Positions 42,513-50,086 are shown, counted from the first letter of the stretch. The stretch: DNA of 64,000 nucleotides from Ga0077527 sp964433345 (GCA_964433345.1 CAYSQJ010000001.1:62001-126000); one strand, 5' to 3'. Made by a program: numbers and translations. The notes: generated from the letters alone by a model not told the origin.

Positions 42513-42988
42513 GCCGCGGCCCGCATCCGTTCGAGCAGCCGGCTGATGACGGCATGGGCCCAGTCGTAGATCTGCGGCTGCTTGCTCGCGCGCGGGCCGG
42601 CGACATTGAGCGAGCGGATGCCGTGGCGCAAGACAAAATCCGCGATTGCGGCTGCAGCGCCGGCGATATCCGTCTTTTCGCGGGCAATTACCAGGCAGGG
42701 TTTGCCGAGTTCGTCACAGAACAGGCGGGTCTGCAGCGTGCCGCCTTCGAGCTTTTCGCCGTGGAGAATCACCGTACCGTCGCTGTCGGCGACATTGGCG
42801 CGGGTGCGCTCGATGTAGCCGCTGCCGGGAATCTCGGTCAGCGGATAGCGCGCCGGGAGTGGTCCGTCCTCGGCCATGCGTCCGCCGGGGCACCAGCCGC
42901 CGCAAGGAGCACCCGCGTCCAGTGCGGCGTCCAGGGCTGCGCGGTCGACGCCGGTTTGTCCGCCGGAGATGATGCGAAGCGTGTTCAT
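42509..42988 (-). CDS. Putative molybdenum-cofactor carrier (Rossmann-like) protein
   Basis: A 159-residue single-domain protein beginning RIISGGQTGVDRAALDAALD, the hallmark of the putative Moco carrier/SLOG-like family, with GGWCPGGRMAEDG and LNVAGPRASKQPQIYDWA. Moco binding is inferred from family knowledge; nucleotide binding is an alternative for this fold. Overlaps both neighbours by four bases (bioA upstream and the beta-CASP gene downstream), so a three-gene transcript is likely. Confidence 0.83.
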   Translation of the reverse strand: MNTLRIISGGQTGVDRAALDAALDAGAPCGGWCPGGRMAEDGPLPARYPLTEIPGSGYIERTRANVADSDGTVILHGEKLEGGTLQTRLFCDELGKPCLVIAREKTDIAGAAAAIADFVLRHGIRSLNVAGPRASKQPQIYDWAHAVISRLLERMRAAA

Positions 42989-44319
42989 GCGGCATCCACC
43001 AGTTCCAGCGTGCGCCCGGCAAGCAGTGCCATCTCTTCGTCGCTGATCGAGTACGGCGGCATGAAATAGACGGTGTTGCCCGCGTTTCCGCTAATGGGCC
43101 GCAGCAGCAGCTCGCGCTCGAGTGCGGCCTCGAACAAGCGGCGGGCGAAGCCGGGTTTCGCGTCCTCGACCTCGAAGGCCCAGATCATTCCGCAGTTGCG
43201 GAAGTCGCGCACCCGCGGATGGGCGGCGAGCCCGCGGGTCAGTGCCGTCATGCGCGCCGCCTTGTCGCGGTTGGTTTCGATGACGCGGTCCTCATCGAAA
43301 ATGTCCAGCGTCGCCAGCGCGGCGCGGCAGGCGAGCGCGTTGCCGGTGTATGAATGCGAGTGCAGGAAGCCGCGGGTGACTTCGTCGTCGTAGAAGGCCT
43401 GGTACACCCGGTCGGTGGTCAGTACCGCAGACAGCGGCAGGTAGCCGCCGGTGATGCCTTTCGACAGGCAGAGGAAATCCGGAACAATGCCGGCCTGCTG
43501 GTGCGCGAAGAAGCTGCCGGTGCGGCCGAAGCCGGTCATGATTTCGTCGGCGATCAGGTGCACCTCGTAGCGGTCGCAGAGCAGGCGCGCCTGGCGCAGA
43601 TACTCGGCGTCGTACATCGCCATGCCGGTGGCGCCCTGCACCAGCGGCTCGACGATCAGCGCCGCGGTGACGGCATGGTGCTGTTCGAGGTGGCGCTCCA
43701 GCGCCTGTGCACAGGTGATCGCATGATCGCGCGGCGACACGCCGGGCGCGGCCTGCCGCCAGTCGGGGCTGGGTACCTGCACGCTGTGGCGCAGCAACGG
43801 CGCATAGGTGTCCTTGAACAGCGCGACATCGGTCACCGACAGCGCACCCAGGGTTTCACCGTGATAGCTGCCGGCAAGGCTGACGAATCCGGTCTTTGCC
43901 GGCCGGCCGGTATTGCGCCAGTAGTGGAAACTCATTTTCAGCGCGATCTCGGTGGCCGAGGCGCCGTCGCTGCCGTAGAAGCAGTGGCCGAGCGCGCCGC
44001 CGGTTTGCGCCGACAGCCGCTCCGAGAGCCGAACCACCGGTTCGTGGGTGAAGCCGGCGAGCATCGCGTGCTCGAGCGTCTGCAGCTGGTCGATCAGTGC
44101 GGCATTGATGCGCGGCTCGGCATGACCGAAGAGGTTGACCCACCACGAGCTGACGGCATCGAGGTAGCGTTTGCCATCGCAGTCGTAGAGCCAGCAGCCC
44201 TTCGCACGCGCGACCGGAATGATCGGCAGCGTTTCGTGCTGCTTCATCTGGGTGCAGGGGTGCCACACTGCAGTGCGGCTGCGTGTTAGCAGCACAGTAT
44301 TGCGAGTGCTGGTTTGCAT
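42985..44319 (-). CDS. bioA: Adenosylmethionine-8-amino-7-oxononanoate aminotransferase
   Basis: PLP enzyme making 7,8-diaminopelargonate in biotin synthesis. The ATG at 44319 (MQTSTRNTVLLTRSRTAVWH) gives 444 residues. Class-III aminotransferase features include WHPCTQMKQHE, CFYGSDGASATEIALKM, the PLP aspartate in LIADEIMTGFGRTG and Schiff-base lysine in LCLSKGITGGYLPL. The first 26 codons and some upstream DNA are duplicated at 49034-49111, about 4.8 kb away. No other bio gene is in the window. Confidence 0.95.
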   Translation of the reverse strand: MQTSTRNTVLLTRSRTAVWHPCTQMKQHETLPIIPVARAKGCWLYDCDGKRYLDAVSSWWVNLFGHAEPRINAALIDQLQTLEHAMLAGFTHEPVVRLSERLSAQTGGALGHCFYGSDGASATEIALKMSFHYWRNTGRPAKTGFVSLAGSYHGETLGALSVTDVALFKDTYAPLLRHSVQVPSPDWRQAAPGVSPRDHAITCAQALERHLEQHHAVTAALIVEPLVQGATGMAMYDAEYLRQARLLCDRYEVHLIADEIMTGFGRTGSFFAHQQAGIVPDFLCLSKGITGGYLPLSAVLTTDRVYQAFYDDEVTRGFLHSHSYTGNALACRAALATLDIFDEDRVIETNRDKAARMTALTRGLAAHPRVRDFRNCGMIWAFEVEDAKPGFARRLFEAALERELLLRPISGNAGNTVYFMPPYSISDEEMALLAGRTLELVDAA

Positions 44320-44349
44320 TTCGGGGGGATGTGGTCGAATGTTTTTCGC
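44252..44349 (-). repeat. Direct repeat, copy A: bioA 5' end and upstream region
   Basis: This copy shares about 75 nearly identical bases with copy B (49035-49117), covering codons 1-26 of bioA, then a weaker upstream match (GTCGAAT and TTTTCGC shared). Copy B has an extra tandem TGCAGTGCG. The two copies bracket the 44.4-49.0 kb gene group. Confidence 0.9.
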
Positions 44350-44503
44350 GCCCGGTCCAGGGTTGCCGGCGGCCGCCGTCAAGTTTAACAGCAGGCTGCG
44401 GGGCCCGCGCAGCGGTGATCCGGATCAGGCGGCGGGACTTTCGATGAGCTGAATCTGCGCTGCCGATGAACGCGCAGCGGCCTGCAACGCAATCCGGGCC
44501 GGC

Positions 44504-44532
44504 TTGACAGGGGGCGACCAATGGCCTATTTT
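44504..44532 (+). promoter_or_regulatory. Predicted sigma-70 promoter of the polyamine island operon
   Basis: A consensus TTGACA at 44504-44509, a 17-base spacer and TATTTT at 44527-44532 point toward the four plus-strand genes. The predicted transcript would carry an untranslated leader of about 360 bases before 44904. Confidence 0.6.
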
Positions 44533-44659
44533 CGCGCCCGTGATAATTTCTGCACATCCCGTCTCCACTTCTTCAGTCAGCCAGATTCAAATGGCAGGCA
44601 TGCGTACGCGCGTGTTCAGACTGACGCGGTGCCTGGCTGTTCTCAAGCCGGCCGCAGAT

Positions 44660-44775
44660 ATTTAAGCCCGGCGATTTCCCCCAGTTCTCATTAGCGCAAA
44701 ACCTCCATCGCCGGGCTAAAGCCAGCGCGATGGCGCCCTGCTGACTGACAGCAGCGGCTGCGTTTCCGGGAGCAA
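44660..44775 (+). promoter_or_regulatory. Structured 5' leader with long hairpin
   Basis: AGCCCGGCGAT (44665-44675) and ATCGCCGGGCT (44707-44717) form a perfect 11-bp stem with a 31-base loop. A CTGCTG/CAGCAG stem (44738-44743/44749-44754) follows, just before the GGGAG ribosome-binding site at 44768. No known riboswitch class was recognised. The rest of the 44320-44903 gap shows no other gene on either strand apart from the promoter and the small ORF listed. Confidence 0.5.
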
Positions 44776-44778
44776 ATC

Positions 44779-44913
44779 ATGTGTAGGTCCGCAAGTGGCC
44801 GGCGGATATCCGCCGTAACCGGCATTGACCGGCCGGTTCATTCCTTTTTTTTCCGATGGGGCAGCGCCTGCAGGGACTATTTCCCCGCAGCGGCTGAAAC
44901 ACCATGGAATTGA
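44779..44913 (+). CDS. Possible 44-residue upstream ORF overlapping the beta-helix gene
   Basis: ATG at 44779 has a well-placed GGGAG (44768-44772, spacing 6), better than that of the downstream gene. The frame encodes an Arg/Phe-rich peptide (MCRSASGRRISAVTGIDRPV...) and stops with TGA at 44911-44913, ten bases inside the next gene. This geometry suggests a leader peptide coupling translation to the 44904 gene. It contains two rare AGG codons. Unverified; no homologue known to me. Confidence 0.35.
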   Translation: MCRSASGRRISAVTGIDRPVHSFFFRWGSACRDYFPAAAETPWN

Positions 44914-45770
44914 CCCGGAGTTTCATAAAAAGCAAGCGTCCCTGTGCCGAAGGGTTTCGCTGGTTTCTGCGCACCCACCGGGACGGCGGCGACTATCAGC
45001 CGCTGCTCGATGCCCTCGTCGGCGACGGCAGGATTGATGACGCCTGCTGGCTGCTGACGCAGTTTGGCCCGACGGACGCCGTCCTGTCAGTCGACGCGAT
45101 CGATGCCGAAGCCGTGGTGTTTGCGGGCTCGATTGAAGTCCGCGGCAACATCGACATCGGCTCGACGCTGCGTGCGGGCCGCTCGATCACCGCGGGCGGT
45201 GGCATCCGGGCGGGGCATGCCGTCGTTGCCGGTGAAGATGTGCGTGCAGGCGGCGGCATCCGCTCCGGCGGCACATTGCTTGCCGGCGGCGATGTCCGCG
45301 CCGGATGGGGTGTTGACGTCGAAGGCGCCCTGACTTGCGATGGTGACCTGCGCGCCGAATGGGATCTGTCCTGCGGCGGTCCGCTGATATTGGGTGGCAA
45401 TGCAGGCATCGGCCAGGACCTGCTTGCCCGGGGAAGCGTCCGCTGCGGAAAGTCCCTGCGTGCAGGAGGCTCCATCCATGGTGCCGACAGCATCGAGGTC
45501 GCCAGGGGGATCGAGGCCGGCGCATCGATTCAATGCGGGGGGCATCTGGAGGCTGGCTGGGGCATCAAGGCTCATGACGACATTGCCGCCGAAGGCGCCA
45601 TCAGGGCCGGTGAAAGCGTGCTGACCGGGGGTGATATTCGCGCCGGCAGGGACTATGGAATCTACGCCGGCCTCGTGGTGCAGATGGCCGCCTGGGAGGC
45701 CAGCGCCCGCGTGCATGCCCGGTCAAGGCCGGAGCGCCTGATGAGCGGCTGGTGGGCGGTCCCGGCCTGA
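44904..45770 (+). CDS. Beta-helix repeat protein of unknown function
   Basis: A 288-residue protein in two parts. The N-terminal 60 residues (FIKSKRPCAEGFRWFLRTHR, GRIDDACWLLTQFGPTDAVL) form a compact unknown domain. Residues about 70-265 are an array of roughly 6- and 12-residue repeats with Gly-Gly and small residues (SITAGGGIRAGHAVVAGEDV, RAGGGIRSGGTLLAGGDVRA), which predicts a right-handed beta-helix reminiscent of bactofilins or hexapeptide proteins. No signal peptide is present. First full gene of the island. Confidence 0.75.
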   Translation: MELTRSFIKSKRPCAEGFRWFLRTHRDGGDYQPLLDALVGDGRIDDACWLLTQFGPTDAVLSVDAIDAEAVVFAGSIEVRGNIDIGSTLRAGRSITAGGGIRAGHAVVAGEDVRAGGGIRSGGTLLAGGDVRAGWGVDVEGALTCDGDLRAEWDLSCGGPLILGGNAGIGQDLLARGSVRCGKSLRAGGSIHGADSIEVARGIEAGASIQCGGHLEAGWGIKAHDDIAAEGAIRAGESVLTGGDIRAGRDYGIYAGLVVQMAAWEASARVHARSRPERLMSGWWAVPA

Positions 45771-45834
45771 GCGGCGCTGATCCACTACGCAGCGCGGCAT
45801 ACCGGCTGTTTCAACCTCAACGGAGATTCCATTC

Positions 45835-46515
45835 ATGCATACCCTGCGTATTCCCTTCCCCGTTCCCCCGTGGTTTTGGCCTGCCATGGAACTCCGAATT
45901 GATGTCGGGCATCGGCCATCCGACATCGAGCGGGAGCTCGAGGCGCTTTACCGGCGGCTGACCCGCCCGGGCGACGCGCTCCATGGCCTGCCCGCGATCT
46001 GCATCCGCTTGCCCGGGCTCGTGCTGCGTTATCGCGAGGCTGACGGCGAGCATTATGTCTATGCCGAGGACACGGTGAAGCGCTGTCTCGCAGGTTACGT
46101 CGTGTTCAACAGGCTTGTCGAAGTCAATCGCAGGACGGACCCGTATCTGCGGGCGCCCCATGCGAAGTTTGCGGGCGCATACCAGCGACTCGGCATCGCG
46201 ACCGCCGTTTACCGGTGGTGGCTGGATTCCGGGAATTGCCTGATTTCCGGAGCCCGCCAGTCTCCGGGCGCAAATGCCTTGTGGAGTTCGCTGGCAAGGC
46301 GTTACGAATCCTTTTACGTGGATTTGCGCAACAGACAATTGCGCCATCTGGGACCGCAGCCCGACGCCCGGACGCAGCAGGATCTGCATACGCGCTTTGT
46401 GCTGCTCGGCAGGGGATGGTGCAGGGAGAGGCTGGCGGAGTGCACCGGCATGCAGGTGGAGCCCTGCACTTCGGTAGCAGAAGCCGTGGCGGTCAAGGTG
46501 GGGGGGTGCCTCTAG
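45835..46515 (+). CDS. Uncharacterised island protein, possibly acetyltransferase-like
   Basis: A 226-residue soluble protein. The stretch KFAGAYQRLGIATAVYRWWL looks like the acyl-CoA-binding turn of GNAT enzymes, followed by the very regular SGARQSPGANALWSSLARRY and FYVDLRNRQLRHLG, which look strongly conserved. I cannot name the family with confidence. It lies 64 bases after the beta-helix gene and 42 bases before nspC, all on the same strand. Confidence 0.68.
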   Translation: MHTLRIPFPVPPWFWPAMELRIDVGHRPSDIERELEALYRRLTRPGDALHGLPAICIRLPGLVLRYREADGEHYVYAEDTVKRCLAGYVVFNRLVEVNRRTDPYLRAPHAKFAGAYQRLGIATAVYRWWLDSGNCLISGARQSPGANALWSSLARRYESFYVDLRNRQLRHLGPQPDARTQQDLHTRFVLLGRGWCRERLAECTGMQVEPCTSVAEAVAVKVGGCL

Positions 46516-46557
46516 AAGGGGGCCGTGATTGCAGCGAATCATGACGGGAATTTTCAG

Positions 46558-47655
46558 ATGCTTAAAACACCCTATTACCTGATAGACGAGCAGAAACTCC
46601 TGCCCAATCTGCAGAAGATCGCGAGGGTCCGCGAACAGTCCGGCGCCAAGGTCCTGCTGGCGCTCAAGTGTTTCGCGACCTGGTCCGTGTTTGACCTGAT
46701 GAAGGACTACATGGACGGAACTACGTCGTCGTCGCTCTACGAGGTGAAACTCGGCCGGCAGAAGTTCGGCGGGGAAACGCATGCCTACAGCGTGGCCTGG
46801 TCCGATGACGAGATTGAAGAAGTGGTGGCGCTTTCGGACAAGGTCATTTTCAACTCCGTCAGCCAGCTGCAGCGTTTTGCCGCCGCAACGGCACACTCGG
46901 TGCGCGGCCTGCGGATCAATCCGCAGGTCAGCAGTTCGGAGCATCTGCTGGCGGATCCCGCACGGCCCTTCAGCCGCCTGGGGGAGCCGGATCCGGAGCG
47001 GATCGAATCCGTTCTGGACCTGATCTCCGGCGCGATGTTCCACAACAACTGCGACAACAGCAGTTTCGAGCGTTTCGCGGAGATGCTGGACCACATCGAG
47101 GCGCGTTACGGGCATCTGCTCCGGAAGCTGCAGTGGGTCAGCCTGGGCGGCGGCATCCATTTCACCGCAGACGCTTATCCGCTGGACGACTTCTGCGCAC
47201 GGTTGAGGGCCTTTGCCGACCGCTACGGACTGCAGGTTTATCTGGAGCCGGGCGAGGCGGCCATCAGCCGCAGCGCTTCCCTCGAGGTGACGGTGCTCGA
47301 CACGCTGTGCAACGGCAGAAACATCGCCGTTGTGGACAGCTCCATCGAGGCGCACATGCTCGATCTGCTGATCTACCGGGTCAATGCCAGGATGGCGCCC
47401 TGCAGCGGCGGGCATGTCTACATGGTGTGCGGGAAATCCTGTCTCGCCGGCGACATTTTCGGCGAGTACGCCTTTGATGCGCCGCTGAAAGTCGGCGACC
47501 GCCTGTCCTTCATCGATGCGGCCGGCTACACGATGGTGAAGAAGAACTGGTTCAACGGCCTGAGGATGCCGGCGATCGCGGTCCGTCGCCTGGACGGGCG
47601 CGTCGAGCGGGTTCGCGAATTCGGTTTTGAGGATTACCTGTCCAGTCTTTCCTGA
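46558..47655 (+). CDS. nspC: Carboxynorspermidine/carboxyspermidine decarboxylase
   Basis: PLP-dependent alanine-racemase-fold decarboxylase that converts carboxy(nor)spermidine to (nor)spermidine. From the ATG at 46558 (MLKTPYYLIDEQKLLPNLQK) the product is 365 residues; the GTG upstream at 46525 is less likely. The PLP lysine is K37 in LLALKCFATW, and family motifs YLSSS-like TTSSSLYEVKLG, HNNCDNSSFERFAEML, SLGGGIHFT, LEPGEAAI and CGKSCLAGDIFGEYAF are present. The synthase-like gene follows 21 bases later. Confidence 0.93.
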   Translation: MLKTPYYLIDEQKLLPNLQKIARVREQSGAKVLLALKCFATWSVFDLMKDYMDGTTSSSLYEVKLGRQKFGGETHAYSVAWSDDEIEEVVALSDKVIFNSVSQLQRFAAATAHSVRGLRINPQVSSSEHLLADPARPFSRLGEPDPERIESVLDLISGAMFHNNCDNSSFERFAEMLDHIEARYGHLLRKLQWVSLGGGIHFTADAYPLDDFCARLRAFADRYGLQVYLEPGEAAISRSASLEVTVLDTLCNGRNIAVVDSSIEAHMLDLLIYRVNARMAPCSGGHVYMVCGKSCLAGDIFGEYAFDAPLKVGDRLSFIDAAGYTMVKKNWFNGLRMPAIAVRRLDGRVERVREFGFEDYLSSLS

Positions 47656-47676
47656 AATTCTCCGCAGGAGATGTGC

Positions 47677-48975
47677 ATGAAAAAGAACGTATTGATCATC
47701 GGTGCCGGAGCAGTGGCGAAAGTCGTTGCACACAAGTGCGCCCAGTACGGCGATGAATTCGGGCGCATCGGCATCGCTTCGCGAAATGCGGAAAAATGCC
47801 GGCTGATCATCGACAGTGTGGCTGAGCAGGGCTGCCTGAAGCAGCCGGCGGCCATCGACGCCCATGCCCTGGATGCCATGAACGTGGAGGCCACCAGGGC
47901 GCTGATCCGCGACACCGGTTCGCAGATCGTCATCAATGTCGGGTCGGCCTTCATCAACATGTCCGTGTTGCGTGCCTGCATGGATACCGGCGCGGCATAC
48001 ATCGACACCGCCATCCATGAAGATCCGGGCAAGGTCTGCGAGCGCCCTCCGTGGTACGGCAATTACGAGTGGAAACATGCCGGGGAATGCCGTGCCAGGG
48101 GCGTGACTGCCATCCTGGGTTGCGGCTTTGATCCGGGCGTGGTCAATGCGTACGCGGCGCTGGCCCGGCACCGGGATTTTGACCGCGTCGAATCCATCGA
48201 CATATTCGATGTCAATGCCGGCTCGCACGGCCGCTATTTCGCCACCAATTTCGATCCCGAAATCAATTTCAGGGAATTTACCGGCCAGGTCTGGAGTTGG
48301 CAGAATCGCGAATGGACTGCCAACCGCATGTTCGAGATCGGGCGCACCGAGGAATTGCCGGCGGTCGGCCGCCAGCGCCTGTACCTCACCGGGCATGACG
48401 AGCTGCATTCATTGTCCCGGCACCTGGACGTGCCCAACATCCGTTTCTGGATGAGCTTCAGCGAGCACTACATCAACGTTTTTGGCGTGCTGAAAAACCT
48501 GGGCCTGCTCTCCGAGCAGCCGGTCGTGACACGCGAGGGGCAGACTATGGTGCCGCTCAAGGTGGTCAAGGCGGTGCTCCCCGATCCGGCAGCGCTGGCT
48601 CCCGACTACACGGGGAAAACCTGCATCGGCACCCTCGTCAAGGGGACAAAAAGCGGCAGGGCCCGCGAACTGTTCATCTACAACGTCACCGACCACCAGC
48701 AGGCCTACGCCGAAACCGGCAGCCAGGGCATTTCCTACACGGCTGGCGTGCCAGCCGCCGCCGCGGCCCTGCTCATTGCCAGGGGAGACTGGGATGTGCG
48801 GCGCATGGCCAATGTTGAAGAATTGCCGGCCGCGCCGTTTCTGACTCTGCTCGACAGGATGGGGTTGCCCAGCCGCATCCGAGAAGGTGGCCGGGATGTG
48901 CCCTGGGACAAGCCGATCAATAACGGCGGGGATGCCGGAGGCAGGGTGCCCGAGACGATCGCGTATTCCGGCTGA
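47677..48975 (+). CDS. Carboxynorspermidine synthase-like saccharopine dehydrogenase
   Basis: NADPH-dependent enzyme that joins aspartate semialdehyde to a diamine (putrescine or diaminopropane), forming the substrate of NspC. I choose the ATG at 47677, six bases after AGGAG, rather than the ATG that abuts it at 47671; this gives 432 residues. The Rossmann motif NVLIIGAGAVAKVVAHKCAQ, INVGSAFINMSVLRAC, YIDTAIHE and GCGFDPGVVNAYAALA are typical of the Lys1-like carboxynorspermidine dehydrogenase. Which diamine is used cannot be read. Confidence 0.92.
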   Translation: MKKNVLIIGAGAVAKVVAHKCAQYGDEFGRIGIASRNAEKCRLIIDSVAEQGCLKQPAAIDAHALDAMNVEATRALIRDTGSQIVINVGSAFINMSVLRACMDTGAAYIDTAIHEDPGKVCERPPWYGNYEWKHAGECRARGVTAILGCGFDPGVVNAYAALARHRDFDRVESIDIFDVNAGSHGRYFATNFDPEINFREFTGQVWSWQNREWTANRMFEIGRTEELPAVGRQRLYLTGHDELHSLSRHLDVPNIRFWMSFSEHYINVFGVLKNLGLLSEQPVVTREGQTMVPLKVVKAVLPDPAALAPDYTGKTCIGTLVKGTKSGRARELFIYNVTDHQQAYAETGSQGISYTAGVPAAAAALLIARGDWDVRRMANVEELPAAPFLTLLDRMGLPSRIREGGRDVPWDKPINNGGDAGGRVPETIAYSG

Positions 48976-49033
48976 TCCGGAAGTGGCCGGCCTGCGGCGG
49001 CTGACAGGACAGCGTCGCGAGCCGCCACTTCGG

Positions 49034-49111
49034 TGTGCAGGGGTGCCACACTGCAGTGCGTGCAGTGCGGTTACGTGTTAGCAGCACAGTATTGCGAGTG
49101 CTGGTTTGCAT
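49034..49111 (-). pseudogene. bioA: Truncated bioA 5' remnant (copy B of the direct repeat)
   Basis: Twenty-six codons from an ATG at 49111 (MQTSTRNTVLLTRNRT...AVWHPCT) match intact bioA, then the similarity stops abruptly at the cysteine-threonine pair. A tandem TGCAGTGCG adds three residues (RTA twice). Upstream DNA up to about 49141 is partly similar to copy A. The rest of the 48976-49292 gap shows only weak signals, including a GTTTAAC motif at 49262 also present upstream of intact bioA at 44383. Confidence 0.85.
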
Positions 49112-49292
49112 TTCGGGAAGGCCTTGTCGAATACTTTTCGCCGTTCGACCCGCAATCGCCGCGGCAGTCATGCCTGGTGTGCCGTGGCGGGACGAGGGTC
49201 GGGCCGGTGCATCAGCAGTGGCACCGAATTTGCTCTGATGTTTCTGTGTAGTGATTGTTGCAGTTTAACAGCACACAAGGAGATGTTTGCGC

Positions 49293-49955
49293 ATGCAAAT
49301 CCTCGACCGCATCGAAAGCCAGATGTTCGCCACTGGCCTGCCGCTCGTCGGCATCACGCTCGCTGCAGTGCCCTGTCCCGATACGCCGGTGATCCTGACG
49401 CTGCACTGGCACGGCTTCATCAAGCAGAAGCTCGTCGACCTGGAGGAGGCGGAAGCCGTGGCCTACACGCCGATCCCGAGCTCGACGCTGCAGCTGAACG
49501 AGCGCTGGCATGATCTGGTGGCGGTGGACCGCGCGGCGATGGACGCCGGCTGGGAGCTCGGTGCCTGGGATGTGGCGCGCTCGGAGCAGCCCGGCTGCCT
49601 GCGTCCGGGGGCGGCGCCGACCGAGGCGCTGGAATGCCTGCAGGCCTTCGGTGCCTATCCGCACAGCGTCAATGGCGCGCAAGTCGCTGTGTCCGATGCG
49701 CCGGACACCGATGATCTGGTCGAACTCGCCGCCAACCGCGGCTATCTGCTGTGGTCCTTCCGGCCGGTTTGCGGCGGCATCTGGAAAGAGCTGGCGGATG
49801 ATGCGACGCTGACCCAGGAGGGCCGCCGGCCTTCGCCCTGTCCGCATCTGCCGGTGCCGCCGTCCTGCAGCGGCAGGCGCAGGACGGTCTACCGCTTTGG
49901 TTTCCCCGTTCACCGGGCGCTGCCGGTGCCGCAGACCCGACGCCATAATAGCTGA
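49293..49955 (+). CDS. Uncharacterised protein divergent from the bioA remnant
   Basis: A 220-residue cytosolic protein; family not recognised. It begins MQILDRIESQMFATGLPLVG and contains ILTLHWHGFIKQKLVDLEEA, STLQLNERWHDLVAVDRAAM, GCLRPGAAPTEALECLQAFG and SFRPVCGGIWKELADDATL; the Arg/Pro-rich end (SGRRRTVYRFGFPVHRALPV) looks less conserved. An AGGAG at 49278 supports the ATG at 49293. Before the island arrived it probably stood directly divergent from bioA. Confidence 0.75.
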   Translation: MQILDRIESQMFATGLPLVGITLAAVPCPDTPVILTLHWHGFIKQKLVDLEEAEAVAYTPIPSSTLQLNERWHDLVAVDRAAMDAGWELGAWDVARSEQPGCLRPGAAPTEALECLQAFGAYPHSVNGAQVAVSDAPDTDDLVELAANRGYLLWSFRPVCGGIWKELADDATLTQEGRRPSPCPHLPVPPSCSGRRRTVYRFGFPVHRALPVPQTRRHNS

Positions 49956-50007
49956 TTGTTTTTAAACGGTTTTTAGACTAACCCCCAGTTAGTCAGTACT
50001 CACACCC

Positions 50008-50040
50008 AGAGGGGCGGCGCTGCCGCCCCTCTTGCTTTGT
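50008..50040 (+). terminator. Rho-independent terminator upstream of groESL
   Basis: A perfect 11-bp stem AGAGGGGCGGC / GCCGCCCCTCT with a three-base loop (50019-50021) is followed by TGCTTTG. It probably ends the 49293-49955 transcript; the T-tract is short. Confidence 0.75.
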
Positions 50041-50060
50041 GGCAGGTACATCCCTATTAT
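50032..50060 (+). promoter_or_regulatory. Predicted groESL promoter
   Basis: TTGCTT at 50032-50037 and TATTAT at 50055-50060 are separated by 17 bases, with the -10 touching the first base of the CIRCE operator. HrcA bound to CIRCE would therefore block polymerase directly. Confidence 0.65.
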
Positions 50061-50086
50061 TAGCACTCGCTAGAGCCGAGTGCTAA
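50060..50086 (+). promoter_or_regulatory. CIRCE operator (HrcA binding site)
   Basis: TTAGCACTC, a 9-base spacer and GAGTGCTAA form a perfect match to the CIRCE consensus 72 bases upstream of groES. This predicts heat-shock induction through HrcA. hrcA itself is not in the window. Confidence 0.96.

Noticed and set aside
44660..44775. c-di-GMP-I (GEMM) riboswitch in the island leader
   Set aside because: GCAAAACC and GCTAAA...GATGG look superficially similar, but there is no GAAA tetraloop hairpin in the expected place and the main stem pairs differently.
45817..48408. Minus-strand open frame of 863 codons across the polyamine island
   Set aside because: It lies opposite nspC and the dehydrogenase gene, whose conserved motifs are unmistakable on the plus strand.
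48917..49171. Small intact minus-strand gene containing the bioA-like start
   Set aside because: Only the first 26 codons after the ATG at 49111 resemble bioA; the rest is antisense to the dehydrogenase gene, so it is treated as a remnant.
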